Shown here: one piece after another, positions 39,702-48,684 of the stretch
Layout of the letters: each line of letters opens with the position of its first letter
How positions within the stretch are numbered: position 1 is the stretch's first letter
From: Lentzea albidocapillata subsp. violacea
GTDB taxonomy: Bacteria; Actinomycetota; Actinomycetes; Mycobacteriales; Pseudonocardiaceae
Direction: 5' to 3'
NCBI RefSeq assembly: GCF_900100275.1
Contig: NZ_FNET01000014.1
Location: forward strand, 167,291 to 231,290
DNA: 64,000 nt
The notes under the pieces: model-generated
Databases searched by the model: none
What the model was told of the DNA's origin: nothing
Seen by the model: only the letters and a program-made list of their open reading frames with translations
Position numbers and translations under genes: made by a program

Positions 39702-41725
39702 ATCTTTTCGGCGGCACCGAGGTGGTCGCGCGCGTCGGCGAGACGGTTTTCCCGCTGCGCGACCGTTCCCAGCACGTGCAGCGCGTCGGCTCGGCCTTTG
39801 TCCGAACCGGCCGCTGTCATCGCGCGCAACCCGTCCTCGGCCCGTTGTGCGGCTGTCCCGAGGTCGCCGGTGCCGCAGTGCGCGGCGGCGAGTGCGATGG
39901 TCGCGCGGGCGTGGTTGTACGGATCCTGCCCCAGCTCGCCGAAGAGCTGCTCGGCGTGCACCAGCACAGGCCTCGCCTCCGCCGCGCGACCGAGATCGAC
40001 GAGCGATCGACCGAGGTTGATCAAACTGAGCCCGGCCGACCGCGTCGCACCGAGCGCGAGGTTGGCCTCGGCGAGCCGCCCGAACTCGGCCGTGGCCTCC
40101 TCGGTGCGGCCGGATGCCTGGTACAGCAACGCGAGTCCTTCGCGGGCGTCACACAGACCGCGCTGGTCGTTCATGCGTGCCCACAGCTCCACCGACTCGG
40201 TCAGGTGCCGTTCCGCCTGGTCGAAGTCGCCCAGGCTCGTCAACACCAGGCCGAGTCGTTTGAGCATGTCGGCCAGCGCGAACTCGTTGCCCCATCGGCG
40301 AGCGGCGGCGACACCGCGTTCGTCGGCGTCCAGTCTGTCGCGGTAGAGCTTCAGCAGCAGGAACAGCGGCCACATGACGTCGGACATGTGCCACGAGAGT
40401 TCGGCGAGGTCGTGGTCCAAGGCCGCGCGCCCGACGGCGACGAGGTTCGGCCGCTCCCGTTCGAGCCAGCCGAGCGCACTGTCCCGGTCCGCGAACGACG
40501 GCACCGACCTCGGCGGCGACGAGAACGCGTACGGCAGTCGTCTGCGGTACGGCGTGAGCACCTCGTCGGCGCGCATGGCCGTGTACAGGTACCACTCGAT
40601 GATGCGTCGCAGTGCCGCAGCGCGTTCCTCGGCCGTGTCATCGGCTTCCAGCCGTTGCCCGGCGTGCAGCCGCAGCAGGTCGAGGAAGCGGTACCTGTCC
40701 TCCGCGTGCTCCTCTACGAGGCTCACGTCGACCAGCCGTTCCAGCAGGGCGTCCGCGTCCTCGTCGTCGAGCACCGCCGCGGCGAGGCCGGGCCCGAAGT
40801 CGTCGCCGGGGTGCAGGCTCAGCCGCCGGTACACCGCGGCGGCCCGCGGGTCGAGCAGCTTGTACGACAGGTCGAACGTGGCACGCACGGACAGATCTCC
40901 TGACTGTGACAGGTTGACGAGCCGCGACCGTTCGTCGACGAGTTCGTCGTGCACCCGCCGCACGGACCAGTGCCTGCGGGCCAGCAACCGTGAGGCGGCC
41001 ACCCGGATGGCGATGGGCAGCCCGTCGCAGAGCGCGACGAGGCGCGCGGTGTGACCCTGTTCCCCCGCGACCCTTGCGGCTCCGACAGCGCCGGCGAACA
41101 TGGCGTACGCGGATGCCGCCGGCAACGGAGCGACTTCCACCAGTTGCGCGCCATCACCGACCAGTCCGACGAGCCTGCTTCGGCTGGTGACCACCACCAG
41201 GCTGCGTGATGACGACGGGACGAGCACCCGGGCCTGAGCCGCTGACAACGTGTTGTCCAACAGGACGAGCAGTGCCTTGTCCGCCGTCAGCGAGCGGTAG
41301 AGCGCCGTCTGTTCCGGAAGGTGCACCGGAACCTTTTCGGGCGGGGTGCCCAGCGCGCGGAGGAACGCGCCGAGAACCTCCGACGGATCGATCGACGCTC
41401 GCGGGCTGAAGCCGTTGAGGTCGACGAAGAGCTGCCCGTCGGGATATCGGTCCGCAACGGATCTGGCCCACTGCAGGGACAGCGCCGTCTTGCCGACACC
41501 GCCGGGACCGCTGAGCACGACGACGGAGCTCGTGGCTTCCGCGAGCACGGCGAGTTCCGCGGTGCGTCCGGTGAACCTCGTGGGCGGGGGAGGAAGCTGG
41601 CGGGGTACCGGAACGGGTTCGGACGGGTGCAGGTGCAGGCCGCCCTCGATGACCCCCGCCTGCACGCTCGTGCCCGTGACGGCACCGGTGATCCGGTTGC
41701 GGGTCGAGTCGGCGGGCTCGTCCAT
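39647..41725 (-). CDS. STAND/NLR-like NB-ARC ATPase with TPRs and N-terminal amyloid-type motif
   Basis: 692 residues. Residues 10-29 (NRITGAVTGTSVQAGVIEGG), continuing into HLH, have the N..G...G..VQAG.I.GG pattern of short amyloid-signalling motifs attached to bacterial NLR-like proteins. An NB-ARC ATPase follows: P-loop SGPGGVGKT (72-80), Walker B LLVLLDN, CDGLPIAIR, then a winged-helix region (~265-340) and TPRs (about 450-690). Such proteins sense a signal and oligomerise. No DNA-binding domain is present; the HTH is in the gene 4 nt upstream, with which it forms an operon. No effector carrying a matching motif is in the window. Confidence 0.88.
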   Translation of the reverse strand: MDEPADSTRNRITGAVTGTSVQAGVIEGGLHLHPSEPVPVPRQLPPPPTRFTGRTAELAVLAEATSSVVVLSGPGGVGKTALSLQWARSVADRYPDGQLFVDLNGFSPRASIDPSEVLGAFLRALGTPPEKVPVHLPEQTALYRSLTADKALLVLLDNTLSAAQARVLVPSSSRSLVVVTSRSRLVGLVGDGAQLVEVAPLPAASAYAMFAGAVGAARVAGEQGHTARLVALCDGLPIAIRVAASRLLARRHWSVRRVHDELVDERSRLVNLSQSGDLSVRATFDLSYKLLDPRAAAVYRRLSLHPGDDFGPGLAAAVLDDEDADALLERLVDVSLVEEHAEDRYRFLDLLRLHAGQRLEADDTAEERAAALRRIIEWYLYTAMRADEVLTPYRRRLPYAFSSPPRSVPSFADRDSALGWLERERPNLVAVGRAALDHDLAELSWHMSDVMWPLFLLLKLYRDRLDADERGVAAARRWGNEFALADMLKRLGLVLTSLGDFDQAERHLTESVELWARMNDQRGLCDAREGLALLYQASGRTEEATAEFGRLAEANLALGATRSAGLSLINLGRSLVDLGRAAEARPVLVHAEQLFGELGQDPYNHARATIALAAAHCGTGDLGTAAQRAEDGLRAMTAAGSDKGRADALHVLGTVAQRENRLADARDHLGAAEKIYRSLGSPLADIVRTQLT

Positions 41726-41729
41726 GCGG

Positions 41730-42359
41730 TCAAGCTGTTCCGTGAGCTCTGCCCGGTCCGCGCAGCTGGGTGTTCGCCTCCACCAGAAGGGCGCGGATGG
41801 TGCCGAAAGCCAGCCGGTGCTTGTCGCTCAGCGCACGGATGCTGGCGCCTGCCTCGTATTCGCGGCGCAGCAGCAAACCGCCCTGAACGCGTGCGGGATG
41901 GTCGTCCCTGCGGCCTTTCAGCACCTCGCCGAGCGGTGCGGTGATCGGTGCCGGGGTTCGGCCGGTCTTGTGCACCTGGTGCTTGCCGTCAGCCATCTGC
42001 TCCGGTGTCACACCGCAGAAGTAGAGCAGTGCTTCGACCTGCCGTTGGAACACCGGTTCGGACTTCGACTGGGGACGCACGGTGCTGGCGATCTCGGCCA
42101 GGAACTCCATCGGATCCGCGTCGTACAGCGTCATCAGCCGAATCAACCTCGGCATTGACGGCCGGTGCACGGCCTCTTCGTAGAACTTCAACGTCTCCGG
42201 GCGAACACCAGCCAGCTTCGCTGCCTGTTTAAGGGAATAGCCACCCGCCTCGCGCAGTGCCACCAGTCGTTCGCCCAGAGCGGGCCGGTACGCGACAAGA
42301 TCGTGCGCGAGTTCTTCGTCCGTATTGAGTTGGCTCCACAATTCCCTATGCGATGGCAT
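41730..42359 (-). CDS. XRE-type regulator with a second C-terminal HTH-like segment
   Basis: 209 residues; ATG 42359 follows GGGGGAG. The N-terminal HTH_XRE covers about residues 27-85 (LVALREAGGYSLKQAAKLAGVRPETLKFYEEAV). The last ~50 residues (RREYEAGASIRALSDKHRLA, TIRALLVEANTQLRGPG) match the pattern of small actinobacterial stand-alone HTH proteins, so this looks like a fusion. It is 4 nt from the STAND gene and probably regulates or signals with it. Confidence 0.82.
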   Translation of the reverse strand: MPSHRELWSQLNTDEELAHDLVAYRPALGERLVALREAGGYSLKQAAKLAGVRPETLKFYEEAVHRPSMPRLIRLMTLYDADPMEFLAEIASTVRPQSKSEPVFQRQVEALLYFCGVTPEQMADGKHQVHKTGRTPAPITAPLGEVLKGRRDDHPARVQGGLLLRREYEAGASIRALSDKHRLAFGTIRALLVEANTQLRGPGRAHGTA

Positions 42360-42738
42360 GGTGAGCTCCCCCGTCGTGCGCACCGTTCCTTGAGTGTGCA
42401 GCAGTTCGTGTCGGGATCCAAAGCGCCATATCGGGAACGCCTTCCAGACGTTACGTTCGAAGCGACCGGTGTCGCCTTCACGTACGCCAAAAGGCCGTAC
42501 ATCCATGGGAAATCGGGCGGGACGACGGCGAGTGCCGCTGTCGTCCCATGTCAACTGTGAAGGACCGGAACGTGGTCGATCCCACAGGGTGAAACAGGCT
42601 CAGGGCACGAATGTGTCGTCGAGCACCGTAGCAAACGGCAAAGATCGTTCTGCTTGTATCTCCGGATTGTCACCCATTAGATTGGGTGGATAACTGTTCA
42701 GCGAAATGCCCATATCGATAAAGACACACCCAGCGTGT
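42360..42738. other. Intergenic region upstream of the XRE gene
   Basis: 379 bp with no convincing gene. It is distinctly less GC-rich than its surroundings between about 42630 and 42730. It contains the XRE-STAND promoter (not precisely located), a small stem CACCCA/TGGGTG (42671-42688) and the hairpin at the end of the RecQ-like gene. Confidence 0.6.
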
Positions 42739-42740
42739 CT
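42722..42740 (-). terminator. Hairpin at the stop codon of the RecQ-like gene
   Basis: AGACAC (42722-42727) and GTGTCT (42735-42740) form a 6-bp stem with a 7-base loop overlapping the stop codon, followed on the minus strand by a T/A-rich stretch (TTTATCGATATG). Weak but well placed. Confidence 0.45.
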
Positions 42741-44823
42741 AGTTCGTGGTGGCCAACGCGAATGGGAGTACTGCCGAAGCCCCTGCTTGACGCAGCGTTC
42801 TGGCGGCCACGGTCATGGTCCAGCCCGTGTCGATGTGATCATCGACGAGCAGGACGGGGCCATCGACATTTGAAATGTCGGGCACCTCGCCTGCCCGCAC
42901 GAGCCCGGCCAGCCGCTGGGCGCTGTTGGCCCGGTGCGTCGACTCACCGAGCCACACGGTGCCCAGGAACGGCAGCCGCCCGATCGACGCGATCTTGTGC
43001 CCGAAGCTGCCGACGAGCTCCGGGCGCCGGCGCGAACCGACCGTCACCACGCCTACCGGCCGTTCGTCCCAGCCCCACGCCGTCAGCACCTTCACGCACG
43101 CCGCGAACACGTCGTCCGGGATCTCGCGGTCGGCTCCGTCCGCGAGCAGGTCGCGCAGCCGGTTGCCCCAGCCGATGTCGGTGAGCCTGCCGAGCGCCCT
43201 GCCCGTGGCCGCCACCTCGGTCGCGGGGATCTTGCCGGACAGCGGGACGCCGATCGCGGCCATGCCCGTCGGCCACATCTTGCGCGGCGCCACGTCCAGG
43301 CCGGGACGCAGCAGCCGTTCGCGAGCCGCTTCCGCCGCCACCTCGGACACCTCGACCGACAACCGCTCGCCGGTGCAGTTGTCGCAGCGGCCGCACTCGT
43401 GCGAGGTCGGGTCGTCGAGTTGGTCCTGCAGGAACTTCATCCGGCACTCGCCGGTGCGCAGGTACTCGATCATCACCTGCTGCTCGGCCTTGCGCGCCTG
43501 GGCGATGCGCGCGTACCGCTCGCCGTCGTACTCCCACGGCCGGCCCGTCGACTCCCAGCCGCCGCGCACCCGCCGGACCGCGCCGTCGACGTCCAGCACC
43601 TTCAGCACGACCTCGAGCCTGCCGCGGGACAGCTCCACCCTCGGTTCCAGCGCCGCCGTCGAAAGCGGTTTGCCCGCGCCGTCGAGTGCGGCCAGCACCT
43701 GCCGCACGACCACCTCCGGCGGGAACGCCAGCGACGTGAAGTACGCCCAGATGTCCTTGTCCTCGTGGCCCGGCAGCAGGACCACCTCGGCCCGTTCGAC
43801 GCCGCGGCCCGCACGGCCGATCTGCTGGTAGTACGCGATCGGGGAGGACGGGGCGCCCACGTGCACGACGAACCCCAGGTCCGGCTTGTCGAAACCCATG
43901 CCGAGGGCGGAGGTGGCGACGAGCGCCTTGACTTTGTTGTTCAGCAGGTCTTCCTCGGCGCGCTCACGCTCGGAGGGTTCGGTCTTGCCCGAGTACGCGG
44001 CCACCGCGAACCCGCGCGAGGCGAGGAACGCCGCGATGTCGTCCGCCGCCGCGACCGTGAGCGTGTAGATGATCCCGGAACCCGGCATGCGGTCGAGCTG
44101 CTCGGCGAGCCACCCGAGGCGCGACTCCGCGGTCGGCAGCAACGCGACCGACAGCCGCAGACTGTCCCGGTCCAGTGGCCCGCGCAGCACCAGCGTGCCC
44201 TCGTCCGCGCCGAGCCCCAGCTGCTCGGTGACGTCGTGGACCACCCTGTTGTTGGCCGTCGCCGTCGTCGCCAGCACCGGCACGCCCGGCGGCAGCTCCG
44301 TCAGCAACGTCCGCAGCCTGCGGTAGTCCGGCCGGAAGTCGTGGCCCCAGTCCGAGATGCAGTGGGCCTCGTCGACGACGAGCATGCCCGCCGACGCCGT
44401 CAGCGACGGCAGCACCGCATCACGGAAGTCAGGGTTGTTCAGCCGTTCCGGACTCACCAGGAGCACGTCGACCTCGCCGGCCGCGACCTGCTCCTGCACC
44501 GCGTCCCACTCGCCGGGGTTTGCCGAGTTGATCGTCACCGCGTGCACACCGGCCCGCGCCGCCGCGTCGATCTGGTTGCGCATCAACGCGAGCAACGGCG
44601 ACACGATCACCGTGGGGCCCTCACCGAGCTGACGCAGCAACGCCGTCGCGATGAAGTACACGGCCGACTTGCCCCAGCCCGTGCGCTGGACGACGAGCGC
44701 TCTGCGGCGCTGGGCCACGAGAGTGTGGATCGCGGTCCACTGGTCCTCGCGCAGCTCCGCCCCAGGGCCCGCCAGTGCCCGGAGCCGTTCCTCCGCCAGT
44801 CCACGCAACGCGATGTCGTCCAT
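42739..44823 (-). CDS. RecQ-like DNA helicase fused to a phosphoribosyltransferase-like domain
   Basis: 694 residues. Superfamily 2 helicase motifs: QRTGWGKS (Walker A), DEAHCISDWGHDF, TTATAN, and GRAGRG in the second RecA lobe, followed by a zinc-binding RQC-type region (CRMKF...CGRCDNC). The C-terminus (about 560-694) has GPVLLVDDHIDTGWTM near residue 656, the PRPP-binding loop of type I phosphoribosyltransferases, preceded by typical strands. ATG 44823 is preferred over a TTG 9 bp upstream. The helicase should unwind DNA 3'-5'; the role of the second domain is unknown. Divergent from proA. Confidence 0.9.
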   Translation of the reverse strand: MDDIALRGLAEERLRALAGPGAELREDQWTAIHTLVAQRRRALVVQRTGWGKSAVYFIATALLRQLGEGPTVIVSPLLALMRNQIDAAARAGVHAVTINSANPGEWDAVQEQVAAGEVDVLLVSPERLNNPDFRDAVLPSLTASAGMLVVDEAHCISDWGHDFRPDYRRLRTLLTELPPGVPVLATTATANNRVVHDVTEQLGLGADEGTLVLRGPLDRDSLRLSVALLPTAESRLGWLAEQLDRMPGSGIIYTLTVAAADDIAAFLASRGFAVAAYSGKTEPSERERAEEDLLNNKVKALVATSALGMGFDKPDLGFVVHVGAPSSPIAYYQQIGRAGRGVERAEVVLLPGHEDKDIWAYFTSLAFPPEVVVRQVLAALDGAGKPLSTAALEPRVELSRGRLEVVLKVLDVDGAVRRVRGGWESTGRPWEYDGERYARIAQARKAEQQVMIEYLRTGECRMKFLQDQLDDPTSHECGRCDNCTGERLSVEVSEVAAEAARERLLRPGLDVAPRKMWPTGMAAIGVPLSGKIPATEVAATGRALGRLTDIGWGNRLRDLLADGADREIPDDVFAACVKVLTAWGWDERPVGVVTVGSRRRPELVGSFGHKIASIGRLPFLGTVWLGESTHRANSAQRLAGLVRAGEVPDISNVDGPVLLVDDHIDTGWTMTVAARTLRQAGASAVLPFALATTN

Positions 44824-45038
44824 GAGGCGCAAGCTTGCCAGGCGGGTCTGACAGTGTCTGTTTGCCGCTGCTCCGCAGACGGCGGCGAGTTCGCCGGGAA
44901 GCCGGTCGTCCGGCCACCGATTCGGGCCGAATCGCCTTCGGCGGTTGACCTGAATCGGTGGCCGGACGACCGACGCGAACTCGCGGGCGTCGGAAACTCG
45001 CTCCAGTGCGTCCCGGACCAGGTCGTAAGCTGTGTTGC

Positions 45039-46304
45039 GTGACTGATGACCTGCGCGATCAGGTGCACGCGGCAGCTCGCCGCGCCCGTGTCGCCGCCGA
45101 CGAACTCGTCCTCGCCACCCGTGAGCGCAAGGACACCGCGCTGCTCGAGATGGCCGCCGCGCTCCGCAAGCGCACGCCAGAGATCATCGAGGCCAACCAG
45201 AAGGACCTCGAAGCCGGCAGGGCAGCGGGTCTCCCGGACAACATCCTGGACCGTCTCACCCTCACCGAAGCGCGCATCGACAGCGTCGCCACCGGCCTGG
45301 AAACCGTTGCGGGACTTCCGGACCCGGTCGGTCAGGTGATCACCGGCGGTATCCTCCCGAACGGGCTGGAGCTCAAGCAGGTCCGCGTCCCGATGGGCGT
45401 CGTCGGCATGGTCTACGAGGGCCGTCCGAACGTCACGGTCGACGCCGCCGGGCTTGCCCTGAAGTCGGGCAACGCCGCGCTGCTGCGGGGTTCCTCGACT
45501 GCCGAGCACTCCAACACCACCCTCGTCGCCGTCCTGCGCGACGCACTCGAAAGCGTGAATCTGCCGGCCGACTGCGCGCAGCTCCTGCCGTGCCACGACC
45601 GCGCGTCCGTCACCCATCTCATCACCGCGCGTGGCCTGGTGGACCTGGTGATCCCCCGCGGTGGCTCGGGTCTGATCAACGCCGTGGTGGAGCAGGCGAC
45701 GGTTCCCACGATCGAGACCGGCGTCGGCAACTGCCACGTGTACGTGGACGCGAACGCCGACCTCGACATGGCCGAGGCGATCGTCCTCAACGCCAAGACG
45801 CGGCGCACGAGCGTGTGCAACGCGGCGGAGTCCCTTCTGGTGCACAAGGACGTCGCGGCGGAGTTCGTCCCGCGCATCACCAAGGCGCTGCAGCAGGAGA
45901 ACGTGACCATCCACGGCGACGAGCAGTTCGCCCGGCAGTCCGACGTGGTCGCCGCCAACGACGAAGACTGGGGCACCGAGTACCTGAGCCTCGACATCGC
46001 GGCGAAGGTCGTCGACTCGCTGGACGACGCGGTGAAGCACATCGCCACGTACGGCTCCGGCCACAGCGAGGCGATCGTCACGAACGACGTCGCGTCAGCA
46101 CGCCGGTTCACGGCCCGTGTGGACGCGGCGGCGGTGTTCGTCAACGCCTCCACGGCCTTCACCGACGGCGCGGAGTTCGGCATGGGCGCGGAGATCGGCA
46201 TCTCCACGCAGAAGCTGCACGCACGCGGTCCGATGGGCCTGACTGAGCTGACGTCCTCTAAATGGGTCGTGTGGGGCGAAGGACACACACGCCCGAAGGC
46301 GTAG
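45039..46304 (+). CDS. proA: Glutamate-5-semialdehyde dehydrogenase (gamma-glutamyl phosphate reductase)
   Basis: 421 residues from GTG. TAAGCT (45026-45031) ends 7 nt before the start and no ribosome binding site is seen, so a leaderless mRNA is likely. The catalytic cysteine is C260 in KTRRTSVCNAAE; PMGVVGMVYEGRPNVTVD and the C-terminal GAEFGMGAEIGISTQ are diagnostic. It reduces gamma-glutamyl phosphate made by ProB in the second step of proline synthesis. It is separated from proB by accessory block C, as it is (with other genes) in mycobacteria. Confidence 0.97.
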   Translation: MTDDLRDQVHAAARRARVAADELVLATRERKDTALLEMAAALRKRTPEIIEANQKDLEAGRAAGLPDNILDRLTLTEARIDSVATGLETVAGLPDPVGQVITGGILPNGLELKQVRVPMGVVGMVYEGRPNVTVDAAGLALKSGNAALLRGSSTAEHSNTTLVAVLRDALESVNLPADCAQLLPCHDRASVTHLITARGLVDLVIPRGGSGLINAVVEQATVPTIETGVGNCHVYVDANADLDMAEAIVLNAKTRRTSVCNAAESLLVHKDVAAEFVPRITKALQQENVTIHGDEQFARQSDVVAANDEDWGTEYLSLDIAAKVVDSLDDAVKHIATYGSGHSEAIVTNDVASARRFTARVDAAAVFVNASTAFTDGAEFGMGAEIGISTQKLHARGPMGLTELTSSKWVVWGEGHTRPKA

Positions 46305-46320
46305 CTCTACGTTCGGAGAC

Positions 46321-47490
46321 ATGGCTCCCACCTATCCGTTCTCCGAAACTGACGGCCTGACCCTCGATCCGACCTATGAACGGCTACGGCGCGAAGAACC
46401 CGTCTCGCGCGTGACGTACCCGTACGGCGGCGAGGGTTGGCTCGTCACGTCCTACGAAGAGACGAAGTTCGTCCTGGGCGACCCGCGGTTCAGCCGTGCG
46501 CGGACGGTCGGCCAGGACGTGCCTCGGATGCAGCCCCTCATCGCGCCGGGCGGGTCGATCCTCACGCACGACGGCGCGGACCACTCGCGCATGCGCAGGC
46601 TGGTGTCCAAGGCGTTCACGGTGCGCCGGATCGAGGAACTGCGGCCGCGCGCCCAGCAGATCACCGACGAACTGCTCGACCGCCTGGACAACCCCGGTGA
46701 CCTGGTCGAGGGCTTCAGCATGCCGTTCCCGATCACGATCATCTGCGAGCTGCTCGGCGTGCCGTTCGAGGACCGCGAGGACTTCCGCAGGTGGTCGAAC
46801 CAGGCGCTGTCCACGGTCGGTGGCCACACGCCTGAAGAGGCGACGGACGGCGTCATGAAGCTGTACGCCTACTTCACTGAACTCGTCGCGAAACGCCGTG
46901 CGCACCCCACGGACGATCTGATCAGCGCGCTCGTCGCCGCACGGGACAACGAGGACCGGCTGAGCGAGGACGAACTCGTCCGGTTCGGCATCACGTTGCT
47001 GGTCGCGGGCCACGAGACGACGGCGAACATGCTCGCCAACAGCGTCGTGACGCTGTTCGAGCACCCGGACGCCATGAAGAGCCTGCGTGAGGCCCCCGAC
47101 AAGCTCCCGAACGCCATCGAGGAGCTGCTGCGGTTCATCCCGCTGGGCAGTGGCGCCGGTTTCCCCCGCATCGCGACCGAGGACGTCCAGGTCGGCAACG
47201 CGCTGGTGAAGGAAGGCGACACCGTGCTGGTGGTCGCGTCGTCGGCGAACCGCGACGAGGCGATGTACGCCAACGGCGGCGAGCTGGACCTGGAGCGCGA
47301 GGTCGGTCAGCACATGCAGTTCGGCCATGGCATCCACTTCTGCCTCGGCTCGCAGCTCGCACGGATGGAACTGCAGGTCGCGCTGGGCACGTTGCTGCGC
47401 CGCCTGCCCGGTCTGCGGCTCGCCGAGCCCGTCGAGTTCCGCAGGGGTTCGCTGGTCAGGGGCCCGCTGAGGCTTGTCGTGGCCTGGTGA
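46321..47490 (+). CDS. Cytochrome P450 (second)
   Basis: 389 residues, full-length bacterial class I type, resembling CYP107-like enzymes. I-helix VAGHETTANMLAN, ExxR in NAIEELLRF, and heme loop FGHGIHFCLG with ligand C341. TACGTT (46308-46313) lies 7 nt before the ATG, indicating its own promoter just after proA. No electron-transfer partner is adjacent. The substrate is unknown; many relatives hydroxylate macrolides or steroids. Confidence 0.92.
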   Translation: MAPTYPFSETDGLTLDPTYERLRREEPVSRVTYPYGGEGWLVTSYEETKFVLGDPRFSRARTVGQDVPRMQPLIAPGGSILTHDGADHSRMRRLVSKAFTVRRIEELRPRAQQITDELLDRLDNPGDLVEGFSMPFPITIICELLGVPFEDREDFRRWSNQALSTVGGHTPEEATDGVMKLYAYFTELVAKRRAHPTDDLISALVAARDNEDRLSEDELVRFGITLLVAGHETTANMLANSVVTLFEHPDAMKSLREAPDKLPNAIEELLRFIPLGSGAGFPRIATEDVQVGNALVKEGDTVLVVASSANRDEAMYANGGELDLEREVGQHMQFGHGIHFCLGSQLARMELQVALGTLLRRLPGLRLAEPVEFRRGSLVRGPLRLVVAW

Positions 47491-47576
47491 GAAAAATCTT
47501 GGGCCAGTCGCGTAATGGGGGAGCGGCCGGCACGTTCCTCCTATGCGCGCGGCTCTGCTTCGGGGTGGGCCGCGCC

Positions 47577-47609
47577 CCGCACGGCTCGTCCTCCCCCTGA
47601 GCCGTGCGG
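47577..47609 (+). terminator. Terminator after the second P450
   Basis: CCGCACGGCTC (47577-47587) and GAGCCGTGCGG (47599-47609) form a perfect 11-bp stem with an 11-base loop, followed by TGTGATC. It separates the P450 gene from the nadD group. Confidence 0.75.
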
Positions 47610-47671
47610 TGTGATCAGCACGACCGGCGTTGGGTCATGGGAGCGGCCCGGCGCCGGTCTACGCTGCTTTG

Positions 47672-48253
47672 ATGCGCATCGGCGTCATGGGTGGCACGTT
47701 CGATCCCATCCACCATGGCCACCTCGTGGCCGCCAGCGAGGTGCAGGCCAGGTTCGACCTGGACCGCGTGATCTTCGTGCCGACGGGTCAGCCCTGGCAG
47801 AAGGCGTCGCGGGAGGTCTCCGCAGCCGAGGACCGTTATCTGATGACGGTCATCGCCACGGCCTCCAACCCCCGGTTCTCGGTCAGCAGGGTGGACATCG
47901 ACCGTGAGGGCCCCACGTACACCGTGGACACGCTCATGGATCTCAAGAAGCAGTACCCGGACGCCGACCTGTTCTTCATCACGGGTGCGGACGCGCTGGA
48001 ACAGATCCTGTCGTGGAAGCGCGCGGCGGACGCGTTCGAGCTCGCCCACTTCATCGGCGTCACCCGTCCGGGCTACACGCTGAACGACCGCCACCTGCCG
48101 CCCGGCTCGGTGTCGCTCGTCGAGGTACCGGCCATGGCGATCTCTTCGACCGGATGCCGCGCGCGTACCGCATCCGGGCAGCCCGTTTGGTACCTGGTCC
48201 CCGACGGTGTCGTCCAATACATCGCTAAAACAGGCCTGTACTCCGAGTCGTAA
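47672..48253 (+). CDS. nadD: Nicotinate-nucleotide adenylyltransferase
   Basis: 193 residues. It begins MRIGVMGGTFDPIHHGHLV, the nucleotidyltransferase HxGH-type motif, and ends with AISSTGCRAR and WYLVPDGVVQYI. The usual SST-x-hydrophobic-R motif is SSTGCR here. It adenylates nicotinate mononucleotide in NAD synthesis. TACGCT (47660-47665) is 6 nt before ATG, a leaderless pattern. Normally nadD is followed closely by rsfS; here a cold-shock gene lies between. Confidence 0.95.
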   Translation: MRIGVMGGTFDPIHHGHLVAASEVQARFDLDRVIFVPTGQPWQKASREVSAAEDRYLMTVIATASNPRFSVSRVDIDREGPTYTVDTLMDLKKQYPDADLFFITGADALEQILSWKRAADAFELAHFIGVTRPGYTLNDRHLPPGSVSLVEVPAMAISSTGCRARTASGQPVWYLVPDGVVQYIAKTGLYSES

Positions 48254-48294
48254 CCACGTTCGAGTGGATTTTGCGTGCATTGGAGCGCTCGGGG

Positions 48295-48318
48295 AGCAAC
48301 AATCAGCGGGTTGTTGCT
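48295..48318 (+). other. Hairpin in the cold-shock gene leader
   Basis: AGCAACAA (48295-48302) and TTGTTGCT (48311-48318) form a perfect 8-bp stem with an 8-base loop, 20 bases before the TTG start of the csp gene. Cold-shock mRNAs often have structured leaders that change with temperature; that role here is inferred. Confidence 0.5.
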
Positions 48319-48338
48319 GGTTCGTGGAAGGCAAGACT

Positions 48339-48542
48339 TTGGCTACAGGCACCGTGAAGTGGTTCAACGCCGAAAAGGGCTTCGGCTTCATCGCGCCCGA
48401 CGACGGCTCGGCCGACGTCTTCGTGCACTACTCGGAGATCCAGTCCAAGGGTTTCCGTTCGCTCGAAGAGAACCAGAAGGTCGAGTTCGAGGTCGGACAG
48501 GGCCAGAAGGGGCCGCAGGCCCAGCAGGTCCGCCCGCTCTAA
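48339..48542 (+). CDS. Cold-shock protein (CspA family)
   Basis: 67 residues from TTG, chosen for GGAAGG (48326-48331) 7 nt upstream. The sequence GTVKWFNAEKGFGFIAPD has RNP1 (KGFGFI) and DVFVHYSEI has RNP2, followed by QGQKGPQAQQV, typical of actinobacterial CspA. It binds single-stranded RNA/DNA as an RNA chaperone. Between nadD and rsfS with its own leader and a perfect terminator, so it is an inserted independent unit. Confidence 0.96.
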   Translation: MATGTVKWFNAEKGFGFIAPDDGSADVFVHYSEIQSKGFRSLEENQKVEFEVGQGQKGPQAQQVRPL

Positions 48543-48557
48543 GGCCTCGGCACCGGG

Positions 48558-48589
48558 GAAGGCCACCTCAGGGCGCTGAGGTGGCCTTC
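48558..48589 (+). terminator. Terminator of the cold-shock gene
   Basis: GAAGGCCACCTCAG and CTGAGGTGGCCTTC form a perfect 14-bp stem with loop GGCG, 15 bases after the stop. There is no T-run, as is common in actinomycetes. Confidence 0.85.
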
Positions 48590-48684
48590 GTCATGCGTGG
48601 GTGTGGAGTACCCGTTGGCGCGCGCCGGTACCCTCAGTAACTCGTGTGGGCGTATCGACGCTCGCCGGAAGTCAGAGGAGTGAC

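Noticed and set aside
33761..47490. Secondary-metabolite cluster suggested by two P450s, an AfsR-like regulator and a DUF1772 protein
   Set aside because: No polyketide, peptide, terpene or RiPP core enzyme is present, and housekeeping genes lie between.
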